DNA from: Candidatus Avimuribaculum pullicola
Lineage (GTDB): Bacteria; Bacteroidota; Bacteroidia; Bacteroidales; Muribaculaceae
DNA length: 64,000 nucleotides
Direction of reading: 5' to 3'
Assembly (NCBI GenBank): GCA_018716295.1
Contig: DVKC01000030.1
Span: forward strand, 62,001-126,000
Positions 1 through 11,979 of the stretch are shown here, one piece after another (positions within the stretch are counted from its first letter, which is position 1; every line of letters begins with the position of its first letter). The position numbers and the translations under genes were made by a program. The notes beneath the pieces were generated by a model. It saw only the letters and a program-made list of their open reading frames with translations. It searched no databases and was not told where the DNA came from.

Positions 1-1
1 G

Positions 2-1423
2 TCGGGTGGTCAAGCTCCTGGCGGGCACAATGTCATCAGCGGCTTGTTCGACGGCATCAAGGCTATAAACAAGGAGTGCCGCCTTTATGGCTTCCTCATG
101 GGACCTGGCGGACTTGTTGACCACCAGTATATCGAACTCACATCGAGCATTATCGACGAGTATCGCAATACGGGTGGTTTTGATATTATTGGTTCGGGGC
201 GTACAAAGCTCGAAGAGGTTGAGCAATTCGAGAAAGGTCTTGAAATCCTCCGTGAACTCAATATCAAGGCACTTGTAATTATAGGTGGTGACGATTCCAA
301 TACCAATGCTTGTGTGCTTGCCGAGTATTACAAGGCTCATAATGCCGGCGTACAGGTGATCGGTTGCCCGAAAACTATTGATGGCGACTTGAAGAACGAC
401 ATGATTGAAACTTCATTTGGTTTCGATACAGCTACTAAGGTTTATTCTGAAGTTATCGGCAACATACAACGTGACTGCAACTCGGCCAAGAAGTATTGGC
501 ACTTTATCAAGTTGATGGGTCGCTCGGCTTCGCACATTGCACTTGAGTGCGCTTTGCAGGTACAGCCTAACTATTGCATTATCAGCGAGGAAGTTGAAGC
601 AAAGAACCAGACTCTCGACGACATCGTGAGCGGCATTGCTGCTGTTGTTGCCAAGCGTGCAGAGAATGGCGACAACTTCGGTACTGTGCTTATCCCAGAA
701 GGACTTATCGAGTTTATCCCGGCAATGAAGGCTCTTATCGCAGAACTCAACGACTTGCTCGCACACACTCCTGACTTTGCAGCAAAGAGCGAGGACGAGC
801 AACGCAGCTTTGTTATTGCTAACTTGAAGCCCGAAAATGCAAAGATATTTGAAAGCCTGCCTAAGGGCGTAGCTCGCCAGCTGACACTCGACCGTGACCC
901 TCATGGCAACGTACAAGTGTCGCTTATCGAAACCGAGAAGTTGCTTAGCGAGATGGTAGGCAAGAAACTTGCCGATATGAAGGCCGCTGGCAAGTATGTT
1001 GGCAAGTTTGCCGCACAACACCACTTCTTCGGTTACGAAGGCCGTTGTGCCGACCCGTCGAATTTCGATGCCGACTATTGCTATGCACTCGGTTATAATG
1101 CCGCACAGCTCATCAATTGTGGCGCAACGGGTTATATGTCGTCGGTTCGCAACCTCACCAAGCCATCGGTTCAATGGGTTGCAGGTGGCATACCTATCAC
1201 GATGATGATGAACATGGAACGCCGCAATGGCAAGATGAAGCCCGTAATTCAAAAGGCTCTCGTTGACCTCAATGGCAAGCCATTCAAGAAATTTGCAGAA
1301 CAACGTGACGAGTGGGCATTGAATACATGCTACATGTATCCTGGCCCGATACAATACTTCGGCCCTGCCGAGGTATGTGACCAGCCATCACGTACACTCT
1401 ATTACGAGCAAGACGGCAAGTAA
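2..1423 (+). CDS. Diphosphate--fructose-6-phosphate 1-phosphotransferase (PPi-PFK), 5' end truncated by window edge
   Basis: Open frame reads in from the window edge ([21 protein letters not shown]...); contains [17 protein letters not shown] and [11 protein letters not shown], typical of PPi-dependent PFK. Confidence 0.93.
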   Translation, partial: SGGQAPGGHNVISGLFDGIKAINKECRLYGFLMGPGGLVDHQYIELTSSIIDEYRNTGGFDIIGSGRTKLEEVEQFEKGLEILRELNIKALVIIGGDDSNTNACVLAEYYKAHNAGVQVIGCPKTIDGDLKNDMIETSFGFDTATKVYSEVIGNIQRDCNSAKKYWHFIKLMGRSASHIALECALQVQPNYCIISEEVEAKNQTLDDIVSGIAAVVAKRAENGDNFGTVLIPEGLIEFIPAMKALIAELNDLLAHTPDFAAKSEDEQRSFVIANLKPENAKIFESLPKGVARQLTLDRDPHGNVQVSLIETEKLLSEMVGKKLADMKAAGKYVGKFAAQHHFFGYEGRCADPSNFDADYCYALGYNAAQLINCGATGYMSSVRNLTKPSVQWVAGGIPITMMMNMERRNGKMKPVIQKALVDLNGKPFKKFAEQRDEWALNTCYMYPGPIQYFGPAEVCDQPSRTLYYEQDGK

Positions 1424-1445
1424 TAGACAAAACATATTTTAATAG

Positions 1446-1478
1446 CAGCCCCGGTGGTTTACAAGTCCACTGGGGCTG
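1446..1478 (+). terminator. Hairpin downstream of PPi-PFK
   Basis: cagccccggtgg / ccactggggctg inverted arms (one G-T wobble), ~23 bp after the stop codon. Confidence 0.6.
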
Positions 1479-1584
1479 TTGTCGTTATGTGGAACCGTCA
1501 CTGATAACGAGTGCAGCGCATTGTGAAATGAGTCATAATAAAATAATAAAACTAATTCTTATTTTATTTCCGCAGCAAACATTG

Positions 1585-1592
1585 TATCTTTG
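1585..1592 (+). promoter_or_regulatory. Bacteroidetes -7 box (TATCTTTG) upstream of the Fur-family gene
   Basis: Matches TAnnTTTG consensus, ~50 bp upstream of the ATG start. Confidence 0.5.
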
Positions 1593-1642
1593 CATTTGGG
1601 CTTGCCTTGACAATCAAGGGTGACCGAAACGACGAATATGCA

Positions 1643-2125
1643 ATGGTTGACGACAAACAAAGACTTAACGCAAGGAGCAAATTTGCTTCATATCTTGAAA
1701 ACCTGAAGTTGCGCAAAACTCCAGAGCGATTTACGATACTGGATGTCACGCTGTCGTTTAACGAGCATTTTAATGCCGACACTCTGTTTAAACGCATGGA
1801 AGAGGAGGCCTACCATGTGAGCCGGGCTACAGTTTACAATACGCTCGACTTGCTTACTGATTGCGGCCTGTTGCGAAGGCACAGGTTTGGAGAGAATAGC
1901 CAAACGCAATATGAATGCGTGCTCGATACTCCTGTCCACCACCACTTGATATGCACCGAGTGTGGCAAGATAAAGGAGATAAAGGACGCTGAGCTGTTGA
2001 AATATTTGAACTTGAAGAAATATCCATCATTCACGGCTTCGTATTATGTGTTGTATATTTATGGTATATGTAATGCGTGTGCGCGTCGAATGAGAAAGGA
2101 ACAGAAAATTAATAAAACTAAATAA
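1643..2125 (+). CDS. Fur-family transcriptional regulator
   Basis: LRKTPERFTILDV...HVSRATVYNTLDLLTDCGLL...HHHLICTECGKIKEI; Fur-like HTH and CxxC metal site. A TTG start at 1607 is also possible. Confidence 0.88.
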   Translation: MVDDKQRLNARSKFASYLENLKLRKTPERFTILDVTLSFNEHFNADTLFKRMEEEAYHVSRATVYNTLDLLTDCGLLRRHRFGENSQTQYECVLDTPVHHHLICTECGKIKEIKDAELLKYLNLKKYPSFTASYYVLYIYGICNACARRMRKEQKINKTK

Positions 2126-2143
2126 ACACCAAGCATTAAAACT

Positions 2144-3415
2144 ATGAAAGTGGATGTATTATTAGGCCTACAATGGGGCGATGAAGGAAAGGGTAAGGTT
2201 GTGGACGTGTTGACGCCGCACTACGACGTGGTAGCTCGATTCCAAGGAGGTCCCAATGCCGGGCATACGCTTGAATTTGAAGGAAAGAAATATGTGTTGC
2301 GTTCAATTCCTTCGGGGATTTTCCAACATGGACAAATTAATATAATAGGTAATGGTGTCGTGCTTGATCCAGTATTGTTTGCCGAGGAAGCCGAGGCTTT
2401 GATTGCCAATGGCATAGACTTGAAGCACACGCTTAAAATATCGCGCAAGGCCCACTTGATTATGCCGACGCACCGCTTGCTCGATGCCGCACAAGAGAAG
2501 TTGAAAGGCGACTCGAAGATAGGTACTACAGGAAAGGGTATCGGACCGACTTATACCGACAAGGTTAGCCGCAATGGATTGCGGGTCGGTGATATATTCG
2601 AGGGCTTTGATAAAAAATATGCGGTTGCAAGAACTCGCCATATAAATTTGCTTCATGCGCTTGGTGAAACCCCCGACATATCGGCTCTGGAAGAAAAATG
2701 GTTGGCTGCCATTGAATATTTGAAGCAATATGATATAATCGACAGTGAAATAGTAGTTAATCGCTATCTTGCCGAAGGTAAAAAGATATTGTGTGAGGGT
2801 GCGCAAGGCAGTATGCTTGATGTCGATTTCGGGTCGTATCCTTTTGTGACATCGTCCAACACCGTTTGTGCTGGCGCTTGCACGGGTCTTGGTGTAGCTC
2901 CTGGCAAGATAGGGGAGGTATATGGCATTTTCAAGGCTTATTGTACTCGTGTCGGCAGCGGCCCGTTCCCTACCGAACTGCATGATGAGATTGGTGCCAA
3001 GATACGCGACATAGGGCATGAATATGGAGCTGTAACCGGACGCGAACGCCGTTGTGGTTGGATCGACCTTGTAGCTTTGCGTTATACCATAATGCTGAAT
3101 GGCGTTACACAGTTGATAATGATGAAGAGTGATGTGCTTGACGGATTCAAGACTGTGAAAGCATGTAACGCCTATCGCATTAACGGTGTTGTGACAAAGG
3201 ATTTCCCTTACGACATAGAGCATAACGTGGAACCGATATATGATGAGATGGAGGGATGGAATGTTGACATGACAAGCATGACCTCGGCAGATCAATTCCC
3301 CGTGCAGTTCAAGAATTATATTGCATATCTTGAACGGGAATTGAACGTGCCTATAACCATCGTGTCGGTAGGCCCTGATAGAATGCAGACAATCGACATG
3401 CGTAACAACAAGTAA
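2144..3415 (+). CDS. purA: Adenylosuccinate synthase
   Basis: MKVDVLLGLQWGDEGKGKVVDVL...GPNAGHTL...GTTGKGIGPTYTDK; canonical PurA motifs. Confidence 0.97.
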   Translation: MKVDVLLGLQWGDEGKGKVVDVLTPHYDVVARFQGGPNAGHTLEFEGKKYVLRSIPSGIFQHGQINIIGNGVVLDPVLFAEEAEALIANGIDLKHTLKISRKAHLIMPTHRLLDAAQEKLKGDSKIGTTGKGIGPTYTDKVSRNGLRVGDIFEGFDKKYAVARTRHINLLHALGETPDISALEEKWLAAIEYLKQYDIIDSEIVVNRYLAEGKKILCEGAQGSMLDVDFGSYPFVTSSNTVCAGACTGLGVAPGKIGEVYGIFKAYCTRVGSGPFPTELHDEIGAKIRDIGHEYGAVTGRERRCGWIDLVALRYTIMLNGVTQLIMMKSDVLDGFKTVKACNAYRINGVVTKDFPYDIEHNVEPIYDEMEGWNVDMTSMTSADQFPVQFKNYIAYLERELNVPITIVSVGPDRMQTIDMRNNK

Positions 3416-3430
3416 CAATCAGGTGCAGTT

Positions 3431-4675
3431 ATGATGACAGTAAAACCATTCAAAGGTTTGCGCCCGCCAAAGGCCATAGTAGAAAAAGTAGCTGCCAGGC
3501 CGTATGACGTGTTGAACTCCGACGAAGCCCGCAGCGAAGCTGCCGGGAATGCGATGTCGTTGTACCATATCACTCGGCCCGAGATAGAATTTCCGGCAGG
3601 AACAGATGAACATAGCAAGGAGGTGTACCAACGCGCCGTTGACAACTTCGAGATGTTCCAGCAGAAAGGTTGGCTCGTTGAAGAAGAAAAGGAATGTTAT
3701 TACCTCTATGCCCAGACAATGGGCAGCCACAAGCAGTATGGTATCGTTGTGGCTACCAATGTCAAGGACTATATGGAAGGGCGCATAAAGAAGCATGAAC
3801 TTACGCGCCACGACAAAGAGGAAGACCGCATGAAGCACATTCGCAACACCAAGGCCAACATTGAACCTGTGTTCTTGTCGTTTCGTGACAATGACACTCT
3901 TGCCGATGTGATTGCTGCGGTGGCTAAGGGCGAAGCTGAATATGACTTAACTACCGAAGATGGCATAAGGCACGAATTGTGGGTTATAGACGATGATGAC
4001 ACCATAGCCACGATAACCGAGGCTTTCAACTCGTTGCCAGCACTGTACATTGCCGACGGGCATCATCGCACGGCAGCAGCAGCGTTGGTGGGCGATGAAT
4101 TTGCTCGTAACAATCCCGACCACAATGGTAGCGAAGAATATAATTATTTCTTGGCTGTATGCTTCCCCGAGTCGCACTTGAAAATTATTGATTACAATAG
4201 ATTGGTGAAAGGCTTGAATGGGCATAGCGAGGCAGAGCTGTTGGATTTGCTCGGCAAGAACTTTGACGTAGTGCCGATGGGCAAAGAAATATACCATCCA
4301 AGCAGACTTCACAATTTTACACTTTATATAGGCGGAAATTGGTATTCGCTCACGGCTCACGGCGATACTTATGACGATAACGACCCGATACTCGGTCTTG
4401 ATGTCACAATATCGTCGAAATATATACTTGATGAATTACTGGGCATAACCGACCTGCGCCGTGACAAACGTATCGATTTTGTCGGCGGCATACGTGGGTT
4501 GGGGGAGTTGAAGTCGCGTGTAGATAGTGGCGAGATGGATTTGGCACTGGCGTTGTATCCAGTGACTATGCACCAATTGCTTGCCATTGCCGACACGGGC
4601 AATATAATGCCTCCAAAAACCACGTGGTTTGAGCCAAAGTTGCGTTCGGGGCTTGTAATACACAAGCTATGTTAG
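3431..4675 (+). CDS. DUF1015 family protein
   Basis: PFKGLRPPKAIVEKVAARPYDVLNSDEAR...YIADGHHRTAAAAL, characteristic of DUF1015. Confidence 0.85.
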   Translation: MMTVKPFKGLRPPKAIVEKVAARPYDVLNSDEARSEAAGNAMSLYHITRPEIEFPAGTDEHSKEVYQRAVDNFEMFQQKGWLVEEEKECYYLYAQTMGSHKQYGIVVATNVKDYMEGRIKKHELTRHDKEEDRMKHIRNTKANIEPVFLSFRDNDTLADVIAAVAKGEAEYDLTTEDGIRHELWVIDDDDTIATITEAFNSLPALYIADGHHRTAAAALVGDEFARNNPDHNGSEEYNYFLAVCFPESHLKIIDYNRLVKGLNGHSEAELLDLLGKNFDVVPMGKEIYHPSRLHNFTLYIGGNWYSLTAHGDTYDDNDPILGLDVTISSKYILDELLGITDLRRDKRIDFVGGIRGLGELKSRVDSGEMDLALALYPVTMHQLLAIADTGNIMPPKTTWFEPKLRSGLVIHKLC

Positions 4676-4682
4676 GCACAAG

Positions 4683-6029
4683 ATGAAAAGTGCGATAGTG
4701 ACATTGGTATTCCTGGCTGTGGCATTACTTAAAGCAATGCCACAGCAGGTTTCTTTTGTGGGTGGGCAACATGCCGTGTATGAAGATAAGCCGGCTGCCA
4801 GCACCGGGCTTGATTGCATATATGTCATATATGACTGTGACGGCGTGTCGATGAATTATACTCAAGCAAGCAATGCTGCGGTTACATGGTACACTTATGG
4901 GGAACTTGGCGGCGGATATGCAACTGTGGCCGATGGTGTGGTGCGAGTAGATAGCCGCACTACGCAATTGCCGCAAGTGAAAGCCAATTGTGGATATATC
5001 ATCGAGGAAGGTACAACGCGCACATACGTGTGGGTTGTGAATTATGCCGATTACCACCTATCGTTGAATGCCATAAGTTTTGACAATGAGCGCGATTGCG
5101 GCACTGCCCGATTGAATGTGGATGGCAGCGGGCCGAGTATTGTGTATTACACAATCAATGGCGCAATGATGCATCTTGACCGTGACTTGACGCTTTCTTA
5201 CCGTACACTTGAATGGAACGATACCAATATGGCATGGGAAGAAACTCAGGTGGAAAGCGCGGAGGAGGATTTTGACGCAGTCATGGCAGTGCAAGCACCT
5301 TATTGCAACACCGAATTTACATTGAGCGGTGACCGTTTCCTGCGTTATTGGAATATGGAAGAAACTGTCACAAGCGACACTTATTTGACAAGTGCCATCG
5401 CTGTGGAAACCACTGCCGTGCAAGAGGAGCGGGCTGTTGAAAACGAGCAAAAAGATGATGCGAGCTCTGAGTCGTCGCTGGGAGGTTCAGCTCCAGTGAC
5501 AATAACTTTTACTGCATATTGTACCGATGCCATGGCTCATGCCGAGTGGCAAATGGCCCGTGATGCGGAATTTGCCGACATTGATAGCCGTTTTGCACAG
5601 GATGAAATCACGCAAACTTTCAATGAAGGTGGCACGTTTTATTATCGATTCTATGGGGCAGATAGTTCGGGCGAATGTGAAACAACGAGTGAAACTTACA
5701 CTATAACTATAGGCGAGTCGGTGCTTGAGTGTCCCAATGCTTTTTCACCGCAAGGGAGCGAAGGTATCAATGACGAGTGGCGTGTATCTTACCGCTCGAT
5801 TGTGGAGTTCCAGTGCTGGATATTCAACCGTTGGGGTGTTGAAATATGCCACCTCACCGACCCGTCGCAAGGGTGGGATGGCAAGTATAAAGGCAAATAT
5901 GTAAAATCGGGAGTTTATTTCTATGTCATAGAGGCCCGTGGTGCCGATGGCAAGGAATATAAACTCAGTGGCGACATTAATATTTTGAATTACACGGGAA
6001 TCGACAATGGTTCCAGTGGCATAGAATAA
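4683..6029 (+). CDS. Secreted protein with gliding-motility-associated (type B) T9SS C-terminal domain
   Basis: N-terminal signal-like segment; C-terminus LECPNAFSPQGSEGINDEWRV...FNRWGVEICHL...GWDGKYKGKYVKSGVYFYVI. Confidence 0.82.
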   Translation: MKSAIVTLVFLAVALLKAMPQQVSFVGGQHAVYEDKPAASTGLDCIYVIYDCDGVSMNYTQASNAAVTWYTYGELGGGYATVADGVVRVDSRTTQLPQVKANCGYIIEEGTTRTYVWVVNYADYHLSLNAISFDNERDCGTARLNVDGSGPSIVYYTINGAMMHLDRDLTLSYRTLEWNDTNMAWEETQVESAEEDFDAVMAVQAPYCNTEFTLSGDRFLRYWNMEETVTSDTYLTSAIAVETTAVQEERAVENEQKDDASSESSLGGSAPVTITFTAYCTDAMAHAEWQMARDAEFADIDSRFAQDEITQTFNEGGTFYYRFYGADSSGECETTSETYTITIGESVLECPNAFSPQGSEGINDEWRVSYRSIVEFQCWIFNRWGVEICHLTDPSQGWDGKYKGKYVKSGVYFYVIEARGADGKEYKLSGDINILNYTGIDNGSSGIE

Positions 6030-6044
6030 AGCAAACGAAAAAAA

Positions 6045-7004
6045 TTGATGAAAAGATTTGTCATGATGTTAATGGCATTTGCTATTGCAGCAAATGCATG
6101 GGTGATGGCTGAAGACGAATTTGCTATAGGCCCATTTATCAATGGCTTGCACCCAATATCGGCCAATCCAAGCGTGCCTATGTCGGTGATGATTGCCGGC
6201 GAACAGGTTATGCTTGACCGCATAGACATGTATGAACGGCTCGACCGTGAGATGACGCAAATCATATATGGTCACAGCAACTTGTTTCTGTCAATAAAGA
6301 GAGCCAACCGATATTTTCCGATAATAATCCCTATATTGAAAAAGAATGGCATACCCGAGGATTTTGCCTATCTTGCAGTTGTTGAAAGTTATCTAAGCAC
6401 TACGGCGCGTTCTTATGCCGGGGCTGTGGGAATGTGGCAGTTCATGAAAGGCACTGCCAAGCAGTATGGACTGATTGTTAACGATGAGGTTGACGAGCGT
6501 TACGATCCTGTGAAATCGACCGAGGCGGCTTGCAGGTACTTGAAAGCCGCGTATGCCAAGTATGGGCATTGGCCCACCGTGGCTGCGTCGTATAATGCGG
6601 GCATGGGCCGCATATCGAAAGAACTCGACAGGCAACTTGCCGAAAATTCATTTGATTTGTATCTCAATGAGGAAACTTCGCGGTATGTGTTCCGTTTTAT
6701 CGCAATGAAGTTGATAATTGAAAATCCCAAGAAATATGGGTTCTTTATCACCAAGCAGCAACTTTATCAACCAGTGAAGTTTACCGAGGTGAAAGTGTCG
6801 GGCAGTGTAAGTGATTGGAGCGATTGGGCCAAGTCGCATGGTATTTCTTACATGCAACTGCGTGAGATGAATCCTTGGATAAGGACTACTAAGCTCACCA
6901 ATAGAGAAAAACGCACCTACACTGTGCGAATCCCGCAAGCCGATAGCATGTATCGCAGTAAAATGACATATACAGTTTATAATAAAAACTGGATTGCCGA
7001 TTAG
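6045..7004 (+). CDS. Lytic transglycosylase (SLT/MltD-like)
   Basis: [34 protein letters not shown]...[14 protein letters not shown]-type SLT motifs. Confidence 0.88.
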   Translation: MMKRFVMMLMAFAIAANAWVMAEDEFAIGPFINGLHPISANPSVPMSVMIAGEQVMLDRIDMYERLDREMTQIIYGHSNLFLSIKRANRYFPIIIPILKKNGIPEDFAYLAVVESYLSTTARSYAGAVGMWQFMKGTAKQYGLIVNDEVDERYDPVKSTEAACRYLKAAYAKYGHWPTVAASYNAGMGRISKELDRQLAENSFDLYLNEETSRYVFRFIAMKLIIENPKKYGFFITKQQLYQPVKFTEVKVSGSVSDWSDWAKSHGISYMQLREMNPWIRTTKLTNREKRTYTVRIPQADSMYRSKMTYTVYNKNWIAD

Positions 7005-7011
7005 GACGATT

Positions 7012-9846
7012 ATGGATTTAAACGGTAAAGAAACCGATTGCGTGTCGGTGTTGGGGGCTCGTGTGCACAACTTGAAAAATATCGATGTAGATATACCCCA
7101 TGACAAATTAACGGTTATAACTGGGCTTAGCGGTAGCGGGAAGTCGTCACTTGCCTTCGACACGATTTTTGCCGAGGGGCAACGTCGTTATGTCGAAACT
7201 TTCTCGGCGTATGCCCGTAATATGCTCGGATTGCTCGAACGCCCCGATGTTGACAAGATTACAGGTTTGTGTCCTGTGATTTCAATCGAGCAGAAAACTG
7301 TCAATAAGAACCCGCGCAGCACCATAGGCACCACCACTGAAATATATGATTTCTTGCGCTTGCTTTATGCAAGGGTTGCCGATGCTTACTCTTATGTGTC
7401 GGGTGAAAAGATGGTGAAATTTACGGTTGACAAAATCATACACATGATTTTGAAGAAGTATATAGGTCATCGCATTTTTATCCTTTCACCGCTTGTGAAG
7501 AACCGCAAGGGGCATTATAAAGAGTTGTTTGAGCAGCTGCGCAAAAAAGGGTATCTGACTGTGAGAATTGATGGTGAACTAACTGAGATACACTATGGAA
7601 TGAAAGTCGATAGGTATAAGAACCATAGCATAGAGCTTGTGATTGACAAGCTACGAACCGATGACAAATTCAAGGAACGTATCAAAGACTCTATTGAAAC
7701 AGCGTTTAAGCAAGGTGATGGGCAGTTGATGATTCTTGATGCCGACGATGGCAATAGCATAGGGCATTATAGCCGTAAATTGATGGATCCTGCGACTGGA
7801 ATGTCATACGCCGAGCCTGCTCCACATAATTTCTCGTTTAATTCGCCTCAAGGAGCTTGCCGTAAGTGCAAAGGCCTCGGATACGTCAATATCATCGACA
7901 ATGATAAGATAATGCCCAATACCAATTTGTCGATACATGAAGGTGGAATTTTGCCGCTCGGCAAATATAAGAATACCTTGATTTTTTGGCAGATTGCTGC
8001 TATTTGCGAGAAATATGGAATGACCATAAAAACGCCAATCAAGGACTTGCCCGACGAGGCAATCGATGATATAATGAATGGTACTGATGAACATCTCGAC
8101 TTGAAAAATGATACTTTAAGCACGTCAAATTATTTCTTGCGTTATGATGGGCTTGTGAAGTATATCGAGATGCAGCAGTCCGACGATGCTTCGGCGCAAG
8201 CACAGAAGTGGGCCGGGCAATTTTTCTCGCGAGTAGTATGTCCCGAGTGTAATGGGGCAAGGCTCAACCAGGAAGCTTTGCACTACTACATAGGAGGAAA
8301 GAATATTGCCGATTTGGCCGCAATGGATATATTGGAATTGCAGGCATGGATGGGCGGCATTAAGGATTACCTCACCGACCAGCAGTGGAGCATAGCCAAG
8401 GAAATAGTGAAAGAGATAAACGGGCGGCTCAGTTTCCTTGTAGATGTCGGCCTTAATTACCTTGCGCTGAATCGCAGCTCGGCTACGCTCTCGGGCGGCG
8501 AGAGCCAGCGCATAAGGCTTGCAACACAGATTGGGTCGCAATTGGTGAATGTGTTGTATATACTTGATGAGCCGAGTATCGGGCTTCACCAGCGCGACAA
8601 TGTGCGCCTTATTGCTTCGCTTAAGAAATTGCGTGATGCAGGCAATACTGTTATTGTTGTCGAACATGACAAGGATATGATGTTGCAGGCCGATTACATA
8701 GTTGATGTAGGCCCTTTTGCCGGACGCAAAGGTGGCAAAGTGGTGTTTGCCGGTACTCCGGCCAAGATGCTCAAAAGCGACACCATCACTGCGCAATACT
8801 TGAATGGGTTGCGCAGGATAGAGGTGCCGGCCGTGCGTCGCAGCGGCAATGGTAAATATGTGGAGTTGCGTGGCTGCCGTGGCAATAATTTGAAAGGCAT
8901 CGATGTGCGCATACCGTTGGGAATGCTCGTTTGCGTGACTGGAGTGTCGGGCAGTGGCAAGTCGTCGCTGATAAATGGAACATTGCAACCGATATTGAGC
9001 CAGAAGTTTTACAAGTCGGTTCAGGCTCCGTTGAAATATGATGAAATTGCTGGGGTGGAGAATATCGACAAGGTTGTGACTGTAGATCAATCGCCGCTTG
9101 GACGTTCGCCGCGTTCAAATCCTGCCACATACACAGGCGTGTTTGCCGACATAAGGAATTTGTTTGTAAACTTGCCAGAGGCAAAAATACGTGGATACAA
9201 AGCGGGTAGATTTTCATTCAATGTGGCTGGTGGACGTTGTGAGGAATGCAAGGGCAATGGTTACAAGACTGTGGAGATGAATTTTTTGCCCGATGTGCTT
9301 GTACCCTGTGAGGCTTGTGGCGGCAAACGTTATAACCGGGAAACGCTCGAAGTGCGTTTCAAGGGTAAGTCGATAGCCGATGTGCTCGACATGACGATAA
9401 ACCAAGCTGTGGAATTTTTCGATTCTATGCCTTCGATATTGGCTAAGATAAAAGTCCTGCAAGATGTAGGTATGGGATATATCAAGCTCGGGCAGCCATC
9501 AAGTACACTGTCGGGAGGTGAAAGCCAACGAGTGAAACTTGCCGCCGAATTGTCGAAGAAAGACACGGGACGAACCATGTATATACTTGATGAACCTACG
9601 ACGGGGTTGCACTTTGAGGATATCAAGGTGTTGCTCGATGTGCTGAATAGGCTTGTCGAGAAGGGCAACACTGTAATAGTAATTGAGCATAACATGGATA
9701 TAATCAAGAATGCCGATTATATTATCGACCTTGGCCCCGAGGGTGGTAATGCCGGGGGCGAGATTGTCGCGACAGGAACACCTGAGGAAGTAGTGAAAAA
9801 CAAGAAGTCGCTGACAGCAAAGTTCCTGAAAGATGAGTTGCAATAA
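7012..9846 (+). CDS. uvrA: Excinuclease ABC subunit A
   Basis: Two ABC ATPase modules, zinc-finger CxxC motifs, [37 protein letters not shown]. Confidence 0.97.
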   Translation: MDLNGKETDCVSVLGARVHNLKNIDVDIPHDKLTVITGLSGSGKSSLAFDTIFAEGQRRYVETFSAYARNMLGLLERPDVDKITGLCPVISIEQKTVNKNPRSTIGTTTEIYDFLRLLYARVADAYSYVSGEKMVKFTVDKIIHMILKKYIGHRIFILSPLVKNRKGHYKELFEQLRKKGYLTVRIDGELTEIHYGMKVDRYKNHSIELVIDKLRTDDKFKERIKDSIETAFKQGDGQLMILDADDGNSIGHYSRKLMDPATGMSYAEPAPHNFSFNSPQGACRKCKGLGYVNIIDNDKIMPNTNLSIHEGGILPLGKYKNTLIFWQIAAICEKYGMTIKTPIKDLPDEAIDDIMNGTDEHLDLKNDTLSTSNYFLRYDGLVKYIEMQQSDDASAQAQKWAGQFFSRVVCPECNGARLNQEALHYYIGGKNIADLAAMDILELQAWMGGIKDYLTDQQWSIAKEIVKEINGRLSFLVDVGLNYLALNRSSATLSGGESQRIRLATQIGSQLVNVLYILDEPSIGLHQRDNVRLIASLKKLRDAGNTVIVVEHDKDMMLQADYIVDVGPFAGRKGGKVVFAGTPAKMLKSDTITAQYLNGLRRIEVPAVRRSGNGKYVELRGCRGNNLKGIDVRIPLGMLVCVTGVSGSGKSSLINGTLQPILSQKFYKSVQAPLKYDEIAGVENIDKVVTVDQSPLGRSPRSNPATYTGVFADIRNLFVNLPEAKIRGYKAGRFSFNVAGGRCEECKGNGYKTVEMNFLPDVLVPCEACGGKRYNRETLEVRFKGKSIADVLDMTINQAVEFFDSMPSILAKIKVLQDVGMGYIKLGQPSSTLSGGESQRVKLAAELSKKDTGRTMYILDEPTTGLHFEDIKVLLDVLNRLVEKGNTVIVIEHNMDIIKNADYIIDLGPEGGNAGGEIVATGTPEEVVKNKKSLTAKFLKDELQ

Positions 9847-9852
9847 ATAATC

Positions 9853-11874
9853 ATGGCACATATACCCGACATCGATTTTGATAATCCCGATTTTATCACA
9901 GCCATCGACATGGTGAACAATACCAATCGGTCGATTTTCCTTACAGGAAAGGCTGGGAGCGGGAAAAGCACGTTGTTGAAGTATATTTGCGAAACGACCA
10001 AGAAGAAATTTATAACATTGGCTCCGACAGGCATTGCTGCCGTGAATGTCGGGGGAATGACAATGCACTCGTTTTTCAAGATGCCGTTAAAGCCATTGCT
10101 TCCCGACGACCCCGATTATTCGCCGAAGCGCATTCGTGACACCTTGAAGTATTCAAAAGAGAAAATCAAGATCATAAAGAACCTTGAGTTGATTATCATC
10201 GATGAGATATCGATGGTGCGGGCCGATATGATTGACTTCATGGACAAGGTGTTGCGGTTTTATTCGGGAAATAATCGTGAACCGTTTGGCGGCAAGCAAT
10301 TGCTGTTGGTGGGGGATATATTCCAACTTGAGCCTGTCATAAAAAGTGATTTCAGGGAGATTTTGCGCCGATATTACGATAACTTCTTTTTTTTCGGAGC
10401 AGCAGCTTTCTCGAAGTTCAAGCTTGTGGCGATAGAATTGCGCAAGACCTATCGGCAGAAAGATGCAATGTTTATCAACATGCTCGACCGTGTCAGGGAG
10501 AACAAGGCAACGGCCGATGACTTGAATAAAATCAATAGTCGTTGCAATAGCGGAAACCTCGACGATGATGAGAATGATGGGAATTTTGTGATTACGCTCG
10601 CCACGCGCCGCGACACGGTGGACTATATCAACGAGCAGAAGCTTGATGAATTGAAAACACCCAAGTATAATTTTGAGGGTGTGATTGAAGGTACGTGGTC
10701 AACGTCGATATTGCCGACATCTCAAAATCTTACTCTTAAAGAAGGGGCACAGGTGGTGTTCATTCGCAATGATATTGAGCACCGTTGGTATAATGGAACG
10801 ATAGCAAGGATTTCTCAAATCAGCGATGATGCCATTACCGTTGAACTTGAGAATGGCGACCAGTGCGAACTCGACCAATACCAGTGGGAGAATATACAAT
10901 ATGAATATGACGACAAGGAAAAGCGCATCAAGGAAACTGTGCTTGGTACTTTCAGGCAATATCCCATCAAGCTTGCTTGGGCAATGACAATACATAAGAG
11001 TCAGGGATTGACTTTCAACCGTGTTATAATCGACATGGAAGGAGGTGCTTTCTCGTGCGGGCAGACGTATGTGGCCCTGTCGCGTTGCACATCGCTTGAA
11101 GGTATCACATTGAAGCATCCAATCACTTATCGTGATATATTTGTCAATCCAGTAGTGATTGAGTTTAGCAAGCATTTCAACGATATGAAGCTCATCGACG
11201 AAGCTAAATGCGAATATCAAGTGAGGCTATTGCTCGGTGCTGCCAATAAGGCATTTGATGCGTATGATTTTAAAGCGTGTGTCGAAAACCTTGCCGAGGC
11301 TGTGGAGTTGTCGGGTACGTTTGGCAATGAAACTGTTAAAAGATTTGCCCGCTTAAAATTGGCTTCTTATTCAGGGTTGAAGAGGATTATCGATGAAAAA
11401 CAAGCTGTAATTGACGAGCAGCGGCGCATGTTGCGCGACCTGGCATTGGAATATGTTTTTATGGGCAATGAGTCTTTGTCGATGATGGGCGACGATGATG
11501 AAATTGCCATAAATGCCGCTATGGCCAATTTCGACAAAGCTCTTAAAATCTATCCCGATTGTATCGATGCAAAAACTGGGAAAGCCTCATTATTGGCTCG
11601 TCGAGGTAAGAAAACCGAAGCCGAGGCCCTGTATAAGGAAGTGCTGAAATGCGACAAGCATAACATGGCTGCCAATTATGGCTTAGGCATGATTTGCCTC
11701 GGCCGGAAGAAGCTTGCCAATGCCTTGAAGTATATGAAGACAGCACTAAAGGCATCGCCTGAAGATGCAGCCGTCCATGAGGCCCTTGCCGAAATATACG
11801 AAGCCATAGGCTTGCCCGACAAGGCCAACCACCACCGCTCCCTCGCCCGAAAATACCACTATCATAAAGATTAG
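9853..11874 (+). CDS. PIF1/RecD-like AAA helicase with C-terminal TPR region
   Basis: FLTGKAGSGKSTLLKYI...LAPTGIAAVNVGGMTMHSFF...IIDEISMVRADM...AWAMTIHKSQGLTF; C-terminus TPR-like. Confidence 0.85.
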   Translation: MAHIPDIDFDNPDFITAIDMVNNTNRSIFLTGKAGSGKSTLLKYICETTKKKFITLAPTGIAAVNVGGMTMHSFFKMPLKPLLPDDPDYSPKRIRDTLKYSKEKIKIIKNLELIIIDEISMVRADMIDFMDKVLRFYSGNNREPFGGKQLLLVGDIFQLEPVIKSDFREILRRYYDNFFFFGAAAFSKFKLVAIELRKTYRQKDAMFINMLDRVRENKATADDLNKINSRCNSGNLDDDENDGNFVITLATRRDTVDYINEQKLDELKTPKYNFEGVIEGTWSTSILPTSQNLTLKEGAQVVFIRNDIEHRWYNGTIARISQISDDAITVELENGDQCELDQYQWENIQYEYDDKEKRIKETVLGTFRQYPIKLAWAMTIHKSQGLTFNRVIIDMEGGAFSCGQTYVALSRCTSLEGITLKHPITYRDIFVNPVVIEFSKHFNDMKLIDEAKCEYQVRLLLGAANKAFDAYDFKACVENLAEAVELSGTFGNETVKRFARLKLASYSGLKRIIDEKQAVIDEQRRMLRDLALEYVFMGNESLSMMGDDDEIAINAAMANFDKALKIYPDCIDAKTGKASLLARRGKKTEAEALYKEVLKCDKHNMAANYGLGMICLGRKKLANALKYMKTALKASPEDAAVHEALAEIYEAIGLPDKANHHRSLARKYHYHKD

Positions 11875-11915
11875 GGATAAACGCGTGTAAATGAATGGTA
11901 GGTGGAAACAAAATT

Positions 11916-11945
11916 TCGGCACGGAGCTTGGGGCTGCCGTGCCGA
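11916..11945. terminator. Convergent (bidirectional) hairpin terminator
   Basis: tcggcacgg ... ccgtgccga perfect arms between convergent genes. Confidence 0.6.
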
Positions 11946-11979
11946 GAACATTTATTTAGGAAAAATATATATGCGCTTC

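Noticed and set aside
413-1354. Long minus-strand ORF (313 aa) opposite PPi-PFK, and similar long antisense ORFs (2303-3418, 8125-9090, 23391-24446, 26712-28400)
   Set aside because: They lie fully antisense to confidently identified genes with conserved motifs; their translations are Cys/His-rich with no recognisable family, as expected for shadow ORFs.
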